From: JAIBJN01 sp963784175
Lineage (GTDB): Bacteria; Actinomycetota; Thermoleophilia; Gaiellales; Gaiellaceae
DNA: 64,000 nucleotides
Direction: 5' to 3'
NCBI GenBank assembly: GCA_963784175.1
Contig: CAWAQJ010000014.1
Location: forward strand, 124,001-188,000
Each line of letters opens with the position of its first letter. The first letter of the stretch is position 1. Position numbers and translations under genes: made by a program. The notes below the pieces were generated by a model. The model saw nothing but the letters and a program-made list of their open reading frames with translations, ran no database searches and had not been told where the DNA came from. This document shows, piece after piece, positions 43,308-52,007 of this stretch.

Positions 43308-43471
43308 GGAGGGCTCGACGAAATGCCGGCGAAACCGTCGGGCCGCGCTGCTCGCCCCGATGCCGCGTCCTCAGTCGCGCCCGTATCTCATTCGATACGA
43401 ACGCTCCCTGCGTCCTTGCCTCGGAACGATCATCGCACCCCGACGGCGGGCAACCTTCCGTCAAGCCCTCC
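43308..43471 (-). repeat. 164-bp inverted-repeat-bounded element, copy B
   Basis: Starts on the last base of the atpG stop codon and ends 36 bases before the kelch gene. It shares a long near-identical core with copy A (35936-36100). The end arms (43459-43471 and 43308-43320) pair over 13 bases in minus-sense RNA with a single U-G wobble, which would be a C-A mismatch in plus-sense RNA. The hairpin CGTATC...GATACG is at 43382-43399. Confidence 0.85.
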
Positions 43472-44361
43472 TACGTCGTCAGGGCGTCGGCGCCCGCGAC
43501 GACCTCGAGGATCTCCTGGGTGATCTCCGACTGGCGCGCGCGGTTCATGTCCAGGGTGAGCTTGTCGATCAGCTCGCCGGCGTTCTTCGAGGCGTTCCGC
43601 ATGGCGGTCATCCGCGCCCCGTGCTCGGAGGCCGCCGACTCGAGGAGCGCCCGGTAGACGGAGGTCTCGAGGTAGGTGGGGAGCAGCCGCGCGAGGATCT
43701 CGTCGGGCTCGGGCTCGTAGATGAAGTCGCCCTCGAGCGCGATCTCGTAGGCGCTCTTCTCCTCCTCTTCGAGCAGCGTGCGCGGGATCGGAAGCACGTC
43801 CTCGACCTCGACGGTCTGCGTCAGCGGCGAGACGTAGTGGTTGTAGACCATCACGACGCGGTCCACTTCCCGCTCGGTGAAGAGGTCGGCGATCGTGTGC
43901 GCGATCGCGACCGCGTCCGCGTAGGTCGGGCGGTCGGTGAAGTCCACCCACGCCTGCTCGATGTCGTAGCGGCGGAAGCGAAGCGTGGAGCGGCCCTTCT
44001 TGCCCGCGACGACCCAGCGGACGTCTGCACCCGACGCGCGCACTTCGCGCTCGATCTGGAGGGCCTGGCGGATGATCTGCGCGTTGAACGCGCCGGCGAG
44101 CCCCCGGTCGCCCGTGAGCGGGAGGATCGCCACCGAGCCGACGTTCTCGCGCTCCTCGAGCAGCGGGAAGCCGCGCGAAGGCGTGGCCCTGGCGGTGCCG
44201 ACCATGAGCTCGCGCATCCGCTCGGCGTAGGGGCGCAGCGCGCCGATCCTGGTCTCCGCACGCCGCAGCTTCGCCGCCGCGACGAGCTCCATCGCCTTCG
44301 TGATCTTGCGCGTGTTGCGGACGGAGCGAAGCCGCCGCTTGATGTCCTGGACGGTGGCCAT
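43471..44361 (-). CDS. atpG: ATP synthase gamma subunit
   Basis: Central rotor shaft of F1, 296 residues. The N-terminal helix has IKRRLRSVRNTRKITKAMEL, the middle LPLTGDRGLAGAFNAQI, and the C-terminal helix MRNASKNAGELIDKLTLDMN, RARQSEITQEILEVVAGA. It starts at ATG 44361, six bases after atpA. Its stop codon abuts repeat element copy B. Confidence 0.97.
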   Translation of the reverse strand: MATVQDIKRRLRSVRNTRKITKAMELVAAAKLRRAETRIGALRPYAERMRELMVGTARATPSRGFPLLEERENVGSVAILPLTGDRGLAGAFNAQIIRQALQIEREVRASGADVRWVVAGKKGRSTLRFRRYDIEQAWVDFTDRPTYADAVAIAHTIADLFTEREVDRVVMVYNHYVSPLTQTVEVEDVLPIPRTLLEEEEKSAYEIALEGDFIYEPEPDEILARLLPTYLETSVYRALLESAASEHGARMTAMRNASKNAGELIDKLTLDMNRARQSEITQEILEVVAGADALTT

Positions 44362-44367
44362 CGGTGG

Positions 44368-45903
44368 TTAGGCGGCGCCCGCCACCCCGGTCTCCTCGCG
44401 GACCGAGAACATCTTCTTGAACTCCTCGACGGCCTTGCGCGTCTCGTCCTGGAGCTCGTCGGGGAAGTCCTGCTGCTCGCGGAGACGCTTGTAGATCGAG
44501 CCCTCGGAGCGGAGCGACTCGCGCAGCTCCTCCTGGAAGCGCGGCACCTGGCCGGTCGGGATGTCGTCCAGCAGGCCCTGAATCCCGGCGAAGATCGCGA
44601 CGACCTGCTCCTCCAGCGGCCACGGCAGGTACTGCGGCTGGTTGAGGGTCGCCACCATGCGCTCGCCGAGCGCCAGCGTCCGCTGCGTCTGGGGATCGAG
44701 CTCCGACCCGAACTGCGCGAACGCCTCTAGCTCGCGGTACTGCGCCAGCTCGAGGCGCAGTCGGCCGGCGACCTTCTTCATCGCCTTCGTCTGCGCGTTG
44801 CCACCCACGCGACTCACGGAGATGCCGACGTTGATGGCCGGGCGCACGCCGGAGAAGAAGAGATCGGACTCGAGGAAGATCTGGCCGTCGGTGATGGAGA
44901 TGACGTTCGTCGGGATGTAGGCGGAGACGTCACCTGCCTGGGTCTCGATCACGGGCAGCGCGGTGAGCGACCCGCCACCGAGGTCCTTGTTGAGCTTGCA
45001 GGCGCGCTCGAGGAGCCGCGAGTGGAGGTAGAAGACGTCGCCGGGGAACGCCTCGCGCCCGGGCGGGCGGCGGAGGAGGAGCGACATCTGGCGGTAGGCG
45101 TCCGCGTGCTTCGAGAGGTCGTCGTACATGCACACGGCGTGCTTGCCGTTGTAGAGGAAGTACTCGCCCATGGCCGTCCCGGTGTAGGGCGCCATCCACT
45201 TGATCGGGGCCGCCTCGGTCGCCGAGGCCATGACGATGATCGTGTACTCCATCGCCCCCGCCTCCTTGAGGCGCTCGTACACCTGCGCCACGGTCGAGGC
45301 CTTCTGGCCGATGGCGACGTAGATGCAGATCATGTCCTGACCCTTCTGGTTCAGGATCGTGTCCACGAGGATGGCGGTCTTGCCGGTCGAGCGGTCGCCG
45401 ATGACGAGCTCGCGCTGGCCGCGGCCGATGGGGATCATCGAGTCGATCGCCTTGATGCCGGTCTGGAGCGGCTCGGTCACCGGCTGGCGGCTGACGACGC
45501 CGGGCGCCTTGTGCTCGAGGAGGCGCGACTCGCTCGCGCCGATCGGGCCGTGGCCGTCGAGGGGCTCGCCCAACGGGTTGACGATGCGGCCGACGAGCTC
45601 GTCGCCGACGGGCACGCTGATGACGTTGCCCGTTCGCTTGACGGTCCCACCCTCCGCGATCTTCTCCCAGTCGCCGAAGAGCGCGACGCCGACGTTGTCC
45701 TCCTCGAGGTTGAGCGCGATGCCCGTGACGCCGTGCTCGAACTCGAGCATCTCCAACGACAGGCAGCTCTCGAGACCGTAGACGCGGGCGATCCCGTCCC
45801 CGATCTGGAGCACGGTGCCGACCTCGGCGAGGTCGGTCTCGACGTCGTACTCCTCGATGCGCTGCTTGAGAATCGACGTGATCTCTTCTGGTCGTAGCTT
45901 CAA
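44368..45903 (-). CDS. atpA: ATP synthase alpha subunit
   Basis: Non-catalytic nucleotide-binding F1 subunit, 511 residues. It has the N-terminal LRPEEITSILKQRIEEYD, Walker A GDRSTGKTAI and the PAINVGISVSRVGGNAQ signature. It starts at ATG 45903. Confidence 0.97.
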   Translation of the reverse strand: MKLRPEEITSILKQRIEEYDVETDLAEVGTVLQIGDGIARVYGLESCLSLEMLEFEHGVTGIALNLEEDNVGVALFGDWEKIAEGGTVKRTGNVISVPVGDELVGRIVNPLGEPLDGHGPIGASESRLLEHKAPGVVSRQPVTEPLQTGIKAIDSMIPIGRGQRELVIGDRSTGKTAILVDTILNQKGQDMICIYVAIGQKASTVAQVYERLKEAGAMEYTIIVMASATEAAPIKWMAPYTGTAMGEYFLYNGKHAVCMYDDLSKHADAYRQMSLLLRRPPGREAFPGDVFYLHSRLLERACKLNKDLGGGSLTALPVIETQAGDVSAYIPTNVISITDGQIFLESDLFFSGVRPAINVGISVSRVGGNAQTKAMKKVAGRLRLELAQYRELEAFAQFGSELDPQTQRTLALGERMVATLNQPQYLPWPLEEQVVAIFAGIQGLLDDIPTGQVPRFQEELRESLRSEGSIYKRLREQQDFPDELQDETRKAVEEFKKMFSVREETGVAGAA

Positions 45904-45914
45904 CGTGTGGCTCC

Positions 45915-46448
45915 TTAGCGTCGGGCGGTGAGTTCCTGGCGAAGGCGGTTGAGCCGGCCGCGCACGCTCGCGTCGAGTCGACGCGAGCCGGCCTGGACGA
46001 CGATGCCGCCGATGATGGCGGGGTCGACGCGGCGCGTGGCCTCGACCCGGCGGCCGGCGGCGTCCTCGATCCGGCGCACGAGCTGCGCCGCGTCCTCGTC
46101 GGAGAGCTCGACGGCCGTTGTCAGCTCGAGCTCGAGGACGCGGGCCTCCTGCGCGATCAGCCGCTCGAACTCCGAGTGGATCTCGTCGATCTCGGCGATC
46201 CGGCCCTTCTCGGCCAGCAGCAGGAGGAAGTTGCGGACGAGCTCGTCCGCGTCGGCGAGCAGCGCCGCCAGCGCATCGCGCTTCACGTGCGGCTTGATCT
46301 GGGGATTGCGGAGGAACGAGCGCAGCTCGTCCGATGACGTGACCGCTTCGGCGAAGTCGGCGAGCTCCTCGCGCACCTCGGCGAGGCGGCCCTTCTCGCC
46401 GGCGGCCTCGAGCAAGGCCTCGGCGTAGACGCGGTGGGCGACGGCCAT
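45915..46448 (-). CDS. atpH: ATP synthase delta subunit
   Basis: Stator subunit joining F1 to subunit b, 177 residues of the OSCP/delta family. It opens AVAHRVYAEALLEAAGEKG and ends with DPAIIGGIVVQAGSRRLDAS, conserved in the family. It starts at ATG 46448, 7 bases after atpF. Confidence 0.95.
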   Translation of the reverse strand: MAVAHRVYAEALLEAAGEKGRLAEVREELADFAEAVTSSDELRSFLRNPQIKPHVKRDALAALLADADELVRNFLLLLAEKGRIAEIDEIHSEFERLIAQEARVLELELTTAVELSDEDAAQLVRRIEDAAGRRVEATRRVDPAIIGGIVVQAGSRRLDASVRGRLNRLRQELTARR

Positions 46449-46455
46449 GCTCTCC

Positions 46456-47034
46456 CTAGTTCTCCGAGGCGAGTCGCTGGACGTCGGCCTCTTCGATCGT
46501 CTCTTCGATCAGCCGGCGCTGGTCGTCCTCGTCGAGGACCTTGCCCGTCACCTTCTCAGCGGCGAAGAGCGTGAGCTCGACGACGTCGCGGCGGATCTGC
46601 TCGCGCAGCCTCGCGTTCTCGGCGGCGAGCTCCTCGCGGTTCTTCTCCAGCTGCTCCTTGAGGTCGGCGTCTGCACGCTCCTTCGCCTGCTCGACGAGCC
46701 GCTTGGACTGGCGGCGGGCCTCCTCGAGAATGTGCTCGCGGTCGGCCTTGGCCTGCTCGCGCTCCTTGGCGGTCAGCTCGCGCAGCTCGCGGGCCTCGGT
46801 GCGGGCCTTGTCGGCCTCGTCGAGCGCCTCGCGGATCCGGTCTCGCCGCTGGTCGATCATCCTCTGGATGGGCTTGAACGCGAACCGCTTGAGTACCCAG
46901 AGCACGATCAGGAACGTGATGATCGTCCAGACCATCAGGCCCGGGACGACGTCGATCAGCGAGCCTTCTTCCTCCTCGGCTCCGGTGGTGGTCTCCTGCG
47001 CGAACAGGAACGCCTGGACGAGCTGATCCCGCAT
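46456..47034 (-). CDS. atpF: ATP synthase subunit b
   Basis: Peripheral stalk subunit, 192 residues: one membrane helix at about 30-50 (VVPGLMVWTIITFLIVLWVL) followed by a long charged coiled coil. ATG 47034 shares one base with the atpE stop (TGATG). A frame extending further upstream is not the real start, since it reads through atpE out of frame. Confidence 0.95.
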   Translation of the reverse strand: MRDQLVQAFLFAQETTTGAEEEEGSLIDVVPGLMVWTIITFLIVLWVLKRFAFKPIQRMIDQRRDRIREALDEADKARTEARELRELTAKEREQAKADREHILEEARRQSKRLVEQAKERADADLKEQLEKNREELAAENARLREQIRRDVVELTLFAAEKVTGKVLDEDDQRRLIEETIEEADVQRLASEN

Positions 47035-47297
47035 CAGACGAGCACGAAGGCGAGCAGGGCGCCGAGGAGCGCGTAGAAGACGACGGCCTCGACGAGCGCG
47101 AAGCCGAGCCACTGGATCCCGGTCAGCTCACCGCGGAGCTCGGGCTGGCGCGCGACGGCCTGGATCATGGAGCCGAAGATCGTGCCGAGCCCGATGCCGG
47201 CGCCGACCGCACCGAGGCCGACACCGACGCCGAAGGCGATCGCCTTCCCCAGGTCGGCGAGACCTGCGTCGGTGGTCTGTGCGAGCAAGAGTTCCAC
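47034..47297 (-). CDS. atpE: ATP synthase subunit c
   Basis: Proton-carrying rotor ring subunit of 87 residues, a helical hairpin with the conserved carboxylate in FALVEAVVFYALL and the polar loop ARQPE. The sodium-binding Gln and Ser/Thr pattern is not seen, so proton coupling is expected. GTG 47297 has the strong site TAAGGAGGAGG, fitting the high copy number needed. Confidence 0.96.
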   Translation of the reverse strand: MELLLAQTTDAGLADLGKAIAFGVGVGLGAVGAGIGLGTIFGSMIQAVARQPELRGELTGIQWLGFALVEAVVFYALLGALLAFVLV

Positions 47298-47309
47298 TGT
47301 TCCTCCTCC

Positions 47310-48137
47310 TTAGTGTTCCGGTTCGATTGCGGCGCCGATGTAGATCGCCGACAGCAGCGCGAAGACGAACGCCTGGATCGTGACCACGATCCCAACCTCG
47401 AAGAGGTAGATGACAGTCCCGGCGAGGACCGAGATGGGGATCAGGAACCAGGACGAGAAGATGAAGATGAGGCCGAGCATGACGAGGATCAGCATGTGGC
47501 CCGCGAGCATGTTGGCGAAGAGTCGGACGGAGAGCGAGATGAGCCGCATGAACTGGGAGATGACCTCGAGTGGCACGATCAGCACGAGGAGCGGCTTCGG
47601 CACCCCCGCGGGGATCCAGCTCTTCAGGTAGCCGACGAGCCCGTTGTAGCGGACGCCCTCCACGTGGGTGGAGAGGAAGGTGATCAGTGCGAGAGCGAGC
47701 GTCACGCTCAGGTTCGCGGTGGCCGCGTAGACCCCGAGGGTGGGAACGTTGACGCCGAAGACCTCGTAGGTGTCGTTCGAGATCGGGAGCGGGATGAAGC
47801 CGACGATGTTGATCACCCAGATGAAGAGGAAGAGCGACGCGACGTAGGGGAACCAGCGCGTCAGGCCCTTGTGCGGAAGGCTCGACTCGGCGATCTGCGA
47901 CTGGACGAGGTCGTAGATGGCCTCGCCGGCCGTCTGCCGGCGGTCCGGCTTCAGCGAGAGGCCGAAGCGCATGAGCCAGATGCCGACGAAGATCGTGGCC
48001 AGTCCGCCGACCCACAGGTAGACGACCGCCTTGTTCACCGACATGTCGAGCGGCCCGATGTGGATCGGGATCCATTCCTCGAGCAGAAACTCGTGCTGCG
48101 GATCGAAGTCGCCTTCGGCGGCGAAGACGAAGCTCAT
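47310..48137 (-). CDS. atpB: ATP synthase subunit a
   Basis: Membrane stator subunit forming the proton half-channels, 275 residues, five to six helices. The essential Arg lies in SLSVRLFANMLAGHMLI. ATG 48137 overlaps the preceding small membrane gene as ATGA. Confidence 0.96.
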   Translation of the reverse strand: MSFVFAAEGDFDPQHEFLLEEWIPIHIGPLDMSVNKAVVYLWVGGLATIFVGIWLMRFGLSLKPDRRQTAGEAIYDLVQSQIAESSLPHKGLTRWFPYVASLFLFIWVINIVGFIPLPISNDTYEVFGVNVPTLGVYAATANLSVTLALALITFLSTHVEGVRYNGLVGYLKSWIPAGVPKPLLVLIVPLEVISQFMRLISLSVRLFANMLAGHMLILVMLGLIFIFSSWFLIPISVLAGTVIYLFEVGIVVTIQAFVFALLSAIYIGAAIEPEH

Positions 48138-48529
48138 CGGCGCGGCGTTCCCTGGAAGTACAGGGTCAGGCTCGTGGCCAGCTCGACGCTGTACGCGGCC
48201 GCGTAGGTGAGCGCGCCGGCGAGCGCCAGAGACGGGTTTGCGACCGCGACGGCGATGAGGATGAGCACGAGGACGATCCCGCGGGCCATCATCCCGAAGG
48301 CGGCGATCCCGGAGCCGCGCAGGGTCGGCTCGCCGATCCCTGCCTTGTTCAGGAGGATCCCGACGATCTGGCTCCCGGCCCAGAGCAACGCGCCGAGCGC
48401 CCAGCCGCGGACGTCCCAGCCGGCGAGCAGGAAGACGGGCAGCGCGAGCGCGACGACGGCACCGCCGAGCATGATCGGCATACGCCGCTCGGGCATCGGC
48501 CTCGGCGTGAGGATCGCGCCGGGCATCAC
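48134..48529 (-). CDS. AtpI-like membrane protein (ATP synthase subunit I position)
   Basis: A 131-residue protein with four hydrophobic segments, directly before atpB. ATP synthase subunit I proteins occupy this place and help c-ring assembly or magnesium supply. Similarity to known AtpI is only at the level of topology and position. It starts at GTG 48529 (overlapping the previous stop as GTGA) or ATG 48526. Confidence 0.75.
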   Translation of the reverse strand: MMPGAILTPRPMPERRMPIMLGGAVVALALPVFLLAGWDVRGWALGALLWAGSQIVGILLNKAGIGEPTLRGSGIAAFGMMARGIVLVLILIAVAVANPSLALAGALTYAAAYSVELATSLTLYFQGTPRR

Positions 48530-48735
48530 AGGGAGCGCCCGTAGCGGTAATAGACGGCCAGGATCGAGGCGGGAATCCCGATCACGGAGCCGATCGCGAT
48601 GCCGGCGCCGGTCGCTCCGGCCGCCACGCCCAGCGCCGCGCCGAGCCCCACGCAGGCGAACAGCACACCTGCGAGAAGAGCCCCGGCGCCGATCGGATCG
48701 AGCGGCGTACGTTCGGCGGCCACGACGGACTGCAT
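48526..48735 (-). CDS. AtpZ/AtpI-family small membrane protein
   Basis: A 69-residue protein with two helices and a Gly-rich turn (GVAAGATGAGIAIGSVIGIP), ending in a basic YYRYGRSL. AtpZ-like proteins of this size open ATP synthase operons. It starts at ATG 48735 and overlaps the next gene. The atp promoter should lie in the 76 bases upstream (48736-48811) or further within the decarboxylase unit. Confidence 0.75.
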   Translation of the reverse strand: MQSVVAAERTPLDPIGAGALLAGVLFACVGLGAALGVAAGATGAGIAIGSVIGIPASILAVYYRYGRSL

Positions 48736-48811
48736 CTTATTCGCCCGCAGCGTATCAGTTCGGCGGCAGCGTTCGTAACAGCCCGATGCCAGTTTCTATG
48801 CGGTACTCAGG

Positions 48812-50233
48812 CTACTTTGTGCGCGCGAGCAGCTTGCTGCCGAGCTCGCGCAGGACGTCCACGAGCAGATCGACGTCGCGCTCCTGCGTGCGCCAGTTGA
48901 CGATCGCGGGGCGAAAGGCGGTCTTGCCCGCGAAGCTGGTGGTGCCCACGTAGACGCGCCCGTCGGCGAGCACGTCCTCGCCGAGGCGCGCGTTCAGCCC
49001 GTCGAGCTCCTCCTCGGGCACCTCGGGCGGGCGGTAGCGGAAGCAGACGATGTTCAGCGGCACGTCGGCGAGGCGCTCGAGGTCGGGGGCCTCGTCCACC
49101 CGCTGCGCGAGGCGCTGCGCCAGGTCGAGGTGGCGCTCGACCATCTCCCGGTAGCCGGTGCGGCCCCAGGCACGGAGCGCGGCCCAGACGGCGATGGCCC
49201 TGGCGCGCTGCGAGGACTCCGGCGTCAGGTAGCCGTAGGTGGGCTCCGGCTCGTCCTCGGGGAGGTAGGCGGCCGCGAGCGAGAAGACCTTGGCGAGCAG
49301 CCCGGAGTCGCGGACGAACGCGAAGCCGCAGTCGTAGGGGACGTTGAGCCACTTGTGGCCGTCGGCGATGACGGAGTGGGCGCGGTCGACTCCTTCGGCC
49401 AGCGCTTCCACCCGAGGCGAGACGCGCGCGAAGAGCCCGAAGGCGCCGTCGACGTGCAGCCAGGCGCCGTGCTCCTCGGCGAGGTCGGCCAGCTCGGCCA
49501 GGGGGTCGAACTCGCCCACGTTCACGTCGCCCGCGTTGCCGACGATGATCGCGGGGGCGCCTCCGAGCCCGCGGAGCGCGGACTCCAGCGCCGGCAGGTC
49601 GATGCGCCCCGCGGCGTCGCGCGAGAACGTCTGCACCGACGAGCGGCCGACGCCGACCATGGCCAGCGCCTTGAGCGCGCTGGCGTGGATGAAGCCGCTG
49701 GAGAGCACAGGCACGGCGGGCAGCCCGGCCATGCCGTCGCTCCCGATGTCGCGGCCGTGCTGCTCGCCCCACCACTGCCGCGCGGCGGCGAGGCCCATGA
49801 AGTTGGCGGAGGTCGCGCCGGTCGTGAGCGCCCCTCCCCACTCGGCGGGGAGCGCGAAGAGCTCCTTCAGCCATTCGAGCGCCACGGTCTCGAGGCGCGT
49901 GCCGAGCGGCGAGCCGACCCAGCTGAAGGAGTTCTGGTCGAGGGCAGTCGTCAGCCAGTCGGCACCGAGCGCCGCCGGTGTGACGCCGCCGGTGACGAAG
50001 TGGAAGAAGCGCGGCCCCGAGGAGCCGGTCGCGGCGTCGAGCCCGGTGAGGAGCTCCTCCAGCGCGGCGACCGCTCCCGAGCCTTGCTCCGGGAACGGGC
50101 CGCCGAAGCGCGCAACGGCATCGTCGACGCCCTGCGGCAGCACGGGCCGCTCGTCGAGACCCGCGAGGTACTCCCCGGCCTGCTCGTACGCGAACGCCGC
50201 GGCGGCCGCCGTCTCGTCTCTCGGATCGCTCAC
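48812..50233 (-). CDS. PLP-dependent group II amino acid decarboxylase
   Basis: A 473-residue enzyme of the glutamate/tyrosine/aromatic amino acid decarboxylase family. PLP binding is by Lys294 in IADGHKWLNVPYD and Asp262 in HVDGAFG; TTGATSANFMGLAAAR is also typical. The substrate (aromatic amino acid, glutamate or another) cannot be told. GTG 50233 overlaps the tagO-like stop as GTGA, so it belongs to the glyA-upp-tagO unit ahead of the atp genes. Confidence 0.9.
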   Translation of the reverse strand: MSDPRDETAAAAAFAYEQAGEYLAGLDERPVLPQGVDDAVARFGGPFPEQGSGAVAALEELLTGLDAATGSSGPRFFHFVTGGVTPAALGADWLTTALDQNSFSWVGSPLGTRLETVALEWLKELFALPAEWGGALTTGATSANFMGLAAARQWWGEQHGRDIGSDGMAGLPAVPVLSSGFIHASALKALAMVGVGRSSVQTFSRDAAGRIDLPALESALRGLGGAPAIIVGNAGDVNVGEFDPLAELADLAEEHGAWLHVDGAFGLFARVSPRVEALAEGVDRAHSVIADGHKWLNVPYDCGFAFVRDSGLLAKVFSLAAAYLPEDEPEPTYGYLTPESSQRARAIAVWAALRAWGRTGYREMVERHLDLAQRLAQRVDEAPDLERLADVPLNIVCFRYRPPEVPEEELDGLNARLGEDVLADGRVYVGTTSFAGKTAFRPAIVNWRTQERDVDLLVDVLRELGSKLLARTK

Positions 50234-51363
50234 GCGCTCTTCAGGCGGGGCTCGTCGTCCTCTTCGATCGGCCTGCCGACCCAGGCGCGCAGGCGCCGGA
50301 TCTTGAGAATCTCGAGCAGGGTCACGAGGTAGAGCGAGGCGACGACCGCGATCAGTCCGATGACGATCGCGAGCACCGTCGGCCACAGGTGCCACTCGCC
50401 GTTCTCGCGGAAGGGCACGAAGCGGGTGGCAAGCGCACCGCAGGCGAGGATCGCGCACCACGCCCAGAGGTACACGACGGTCCGCCGCTGCGAGAAGCCT
50501 CGCCGCAGCAGGCGGTGGTGCAGGTGCGCCTGGTCCGGCGCGAAGACCCGCTCCCCGTGCTTGATGCGGCGGGCGACCACGAAGGACGTGTCGATGATGG
50601 GCACCGCGAGCACGAACAGGGGCAGGAAGAGGGCGACGGTGGCAGCCGTCTTCAGCGTCCCCTGGATGGCCACCGTGGCCAGGATGAACCCGAGTAAGAG
50701 CGAGCCCGAGTCCCCCATGAAGATGCGCGCGGGATAGAAGTTGTGCCGCAGGAAGCCGAGGCACGCGCCGGCGACGATCGCCGAGAGCACGGCCGCGTTG
50801 GGCCTGCCGAGCGAGAGCGAGATGATCGCGAAGGTAATGCCCGAGATCGCGCAGACCCCGGCGGCGAGGCCGTCCAGCCCGTCGAGGAAGTTGACCATGT
50901 TCATGATCGCGACGATCCAGACCAGGGTGAGGATGACCCCGAGCCAGTCCGGCAGTGCGTGGATGCCGACGATCGGGAACGTGAAGCGGTCGATCGTCAC
51001 GCCCGCCTGAACGGCGACGCCGGCGGCGCCGATCTGGCCGGCGAGCTTCAGCCACCACGGGAGCCCGCGGAAGTCGTCGACCATGCCGATCGTCGTGGCG
51101 ACCGCCGCGCCGAGGAGGATCCCGCGGAACTCCGGGGTGAGGTCGATGAAGGCGAGAGCCGGGACGAAGATGCCCAGGAAGATCGCCAGGCCGCCGAGGC
51201 GCGGGACCGCGCGCAGGTGGATGCGGCGCTTCTCGTCCGGCTCGTCGACGACGCCGAGGACGCGCGCGACCCGCCCGACGGCGGGCGTGAGGACGAGCAC
51301 GACCGCGAGCGCGACGAGGAAGCCCCACAACACGTCCTTGTGGGCCATCAGGTCGTCCCACAT
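50230..51363 (-). CDS. tagO: undecaprenyl-phosphate sugar-1-phosphate transferase (TagO/WecA)
   Basis: Integral membrane enzyme that moves GlcNAc-1-phosphate from UDP-GlcNAc onto undecaprenyl phosphate, starting teichoic acid, arabinogalactan or O-chain-like polymers. The 377-residue protein has about ten helices, the acidic motif MVDDFRGLP, NMVNFLDGLDGLAAG, FMGDSGSLLLGF and the His-rich HLHHRLLRRGFSQRR. It starts at ATG 51363, two bases after upp. Confidence 0.94.
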   Translation of the reverse strand: MWDDLMAHKDVLWGFLVALAVVLVLTPAVGRVARVLGVVDEPDEKRRIHLRAVPRLGGLAIFLGIFVPALAFIDLTPEFRGILLGAAVATTIGMVDDFRGLPWWLKLAGQIGAAGVAVQAGVTIDRFTFPIVGIHALPDWLGVILTLVWIVAIMNMVNFLDGLDGLAAGVCAISGITFAIISLSLGRPNAAVLSAIVAGACLGFLRHNFYPARIFMGDSGSLLLGFILATVAIQGTLKTAATVALFLPLFVLAVPIIDTSFVVARRIKHGERVFAPDQAHLHHRLLRRGFSQRRTVVYLWAWCAILACGALATRFVPFRENGEWHLWPTVLAIVIGLIAVVASLYLVTLLEILKIRRLRAWVGRPIEEDDEPRLKSA

Positions 51364-51365
51364 GG

Positions 51366-52007
51366 CTATTTCGTCCCGTAGAGCCGGTCCCCGGCGTCGC
51401 CGAGGCCGGGAACGATGAAGCCGCGCTCGTTCAGGCCGCGGTCGATCGCGGCGACCGTCACGCGCACGTCCGGATGGAGCGAGTGCAGATGCTCGATCCC
51501 CTCCGGCGCCGCGATGACGGCGATCAGGCTGACCGACTGCGCGCCGGCCTTCTTCACCGTCTCGACCGCGTAGGCCGTCGAGTTCCCGGTGGCGAGCATC
51601 GGGTCGAGCAGGATGACGTCGCGCACGGCGACGTCCGTCGGGAGCTTCACGTAGTACTCGACGGGTTGGAGCGTCTCCTCGTCGCGATAGAGGCCGATGA
51701 AGCCCACGCGTGCGGCGGTGATGAGGTCGAGCACGCCGTCGAGCATCCCGACGCCGGCGCGCAGGATCGGGCAGATGGCCACCTTCTTGCCCGAGATCCG
51801 CGGGACGGTCAGCGACTCGAGCGGCGTCTGGATCTCGACCTCCTCGACGGCGAGCTCCTTCGTCGCCTCGTAGGTGAGGAGGAGCGTGATCTCCTTCACG
51901 AGCTGCCGGAACATCTGGGTGGGCGTCTCGGCGTCGCGCAGGAGGCCGAGCTTGTGCTGAACGAGCGGGTGGTCGACGACGGTGACGTTCTCGGTCGCGA
52001 CGTTCAC
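51366..52007 (-). CDS. upp: uracil phosphoribosyltransferase
   Basis: Pyrimidine salvage: uracil plus PRPP to UMP. The 213-residue protein has the PRPP loop LLDPMLATGNSTAYAV and the uracil-binding C-terminus DAGDRLYGTK. GTG 52007 overlaps the glyA stop as GTGA, which decides the start over longer upstream frames. Confidence 0.96.
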   Translation of the reverse strand: MNVATENVTVVDHPLVQHKLGLLRDAETPTQMFRQLVKEITLLLTYEATKELAVEEVEIQTPLESLTVPRISGKKVAICPILRAGVGMLDGVLDLITAARVGFIGLYRDEETLQPVEYYVKLPTDVAVRDVILLDPMLATGNSTAYAVETVKKAGAQSVSLIAVIAAPEGIEHLHSLHPDVRVTVAAIDRGLNERGFIVPGLGDAGDRLYGTK

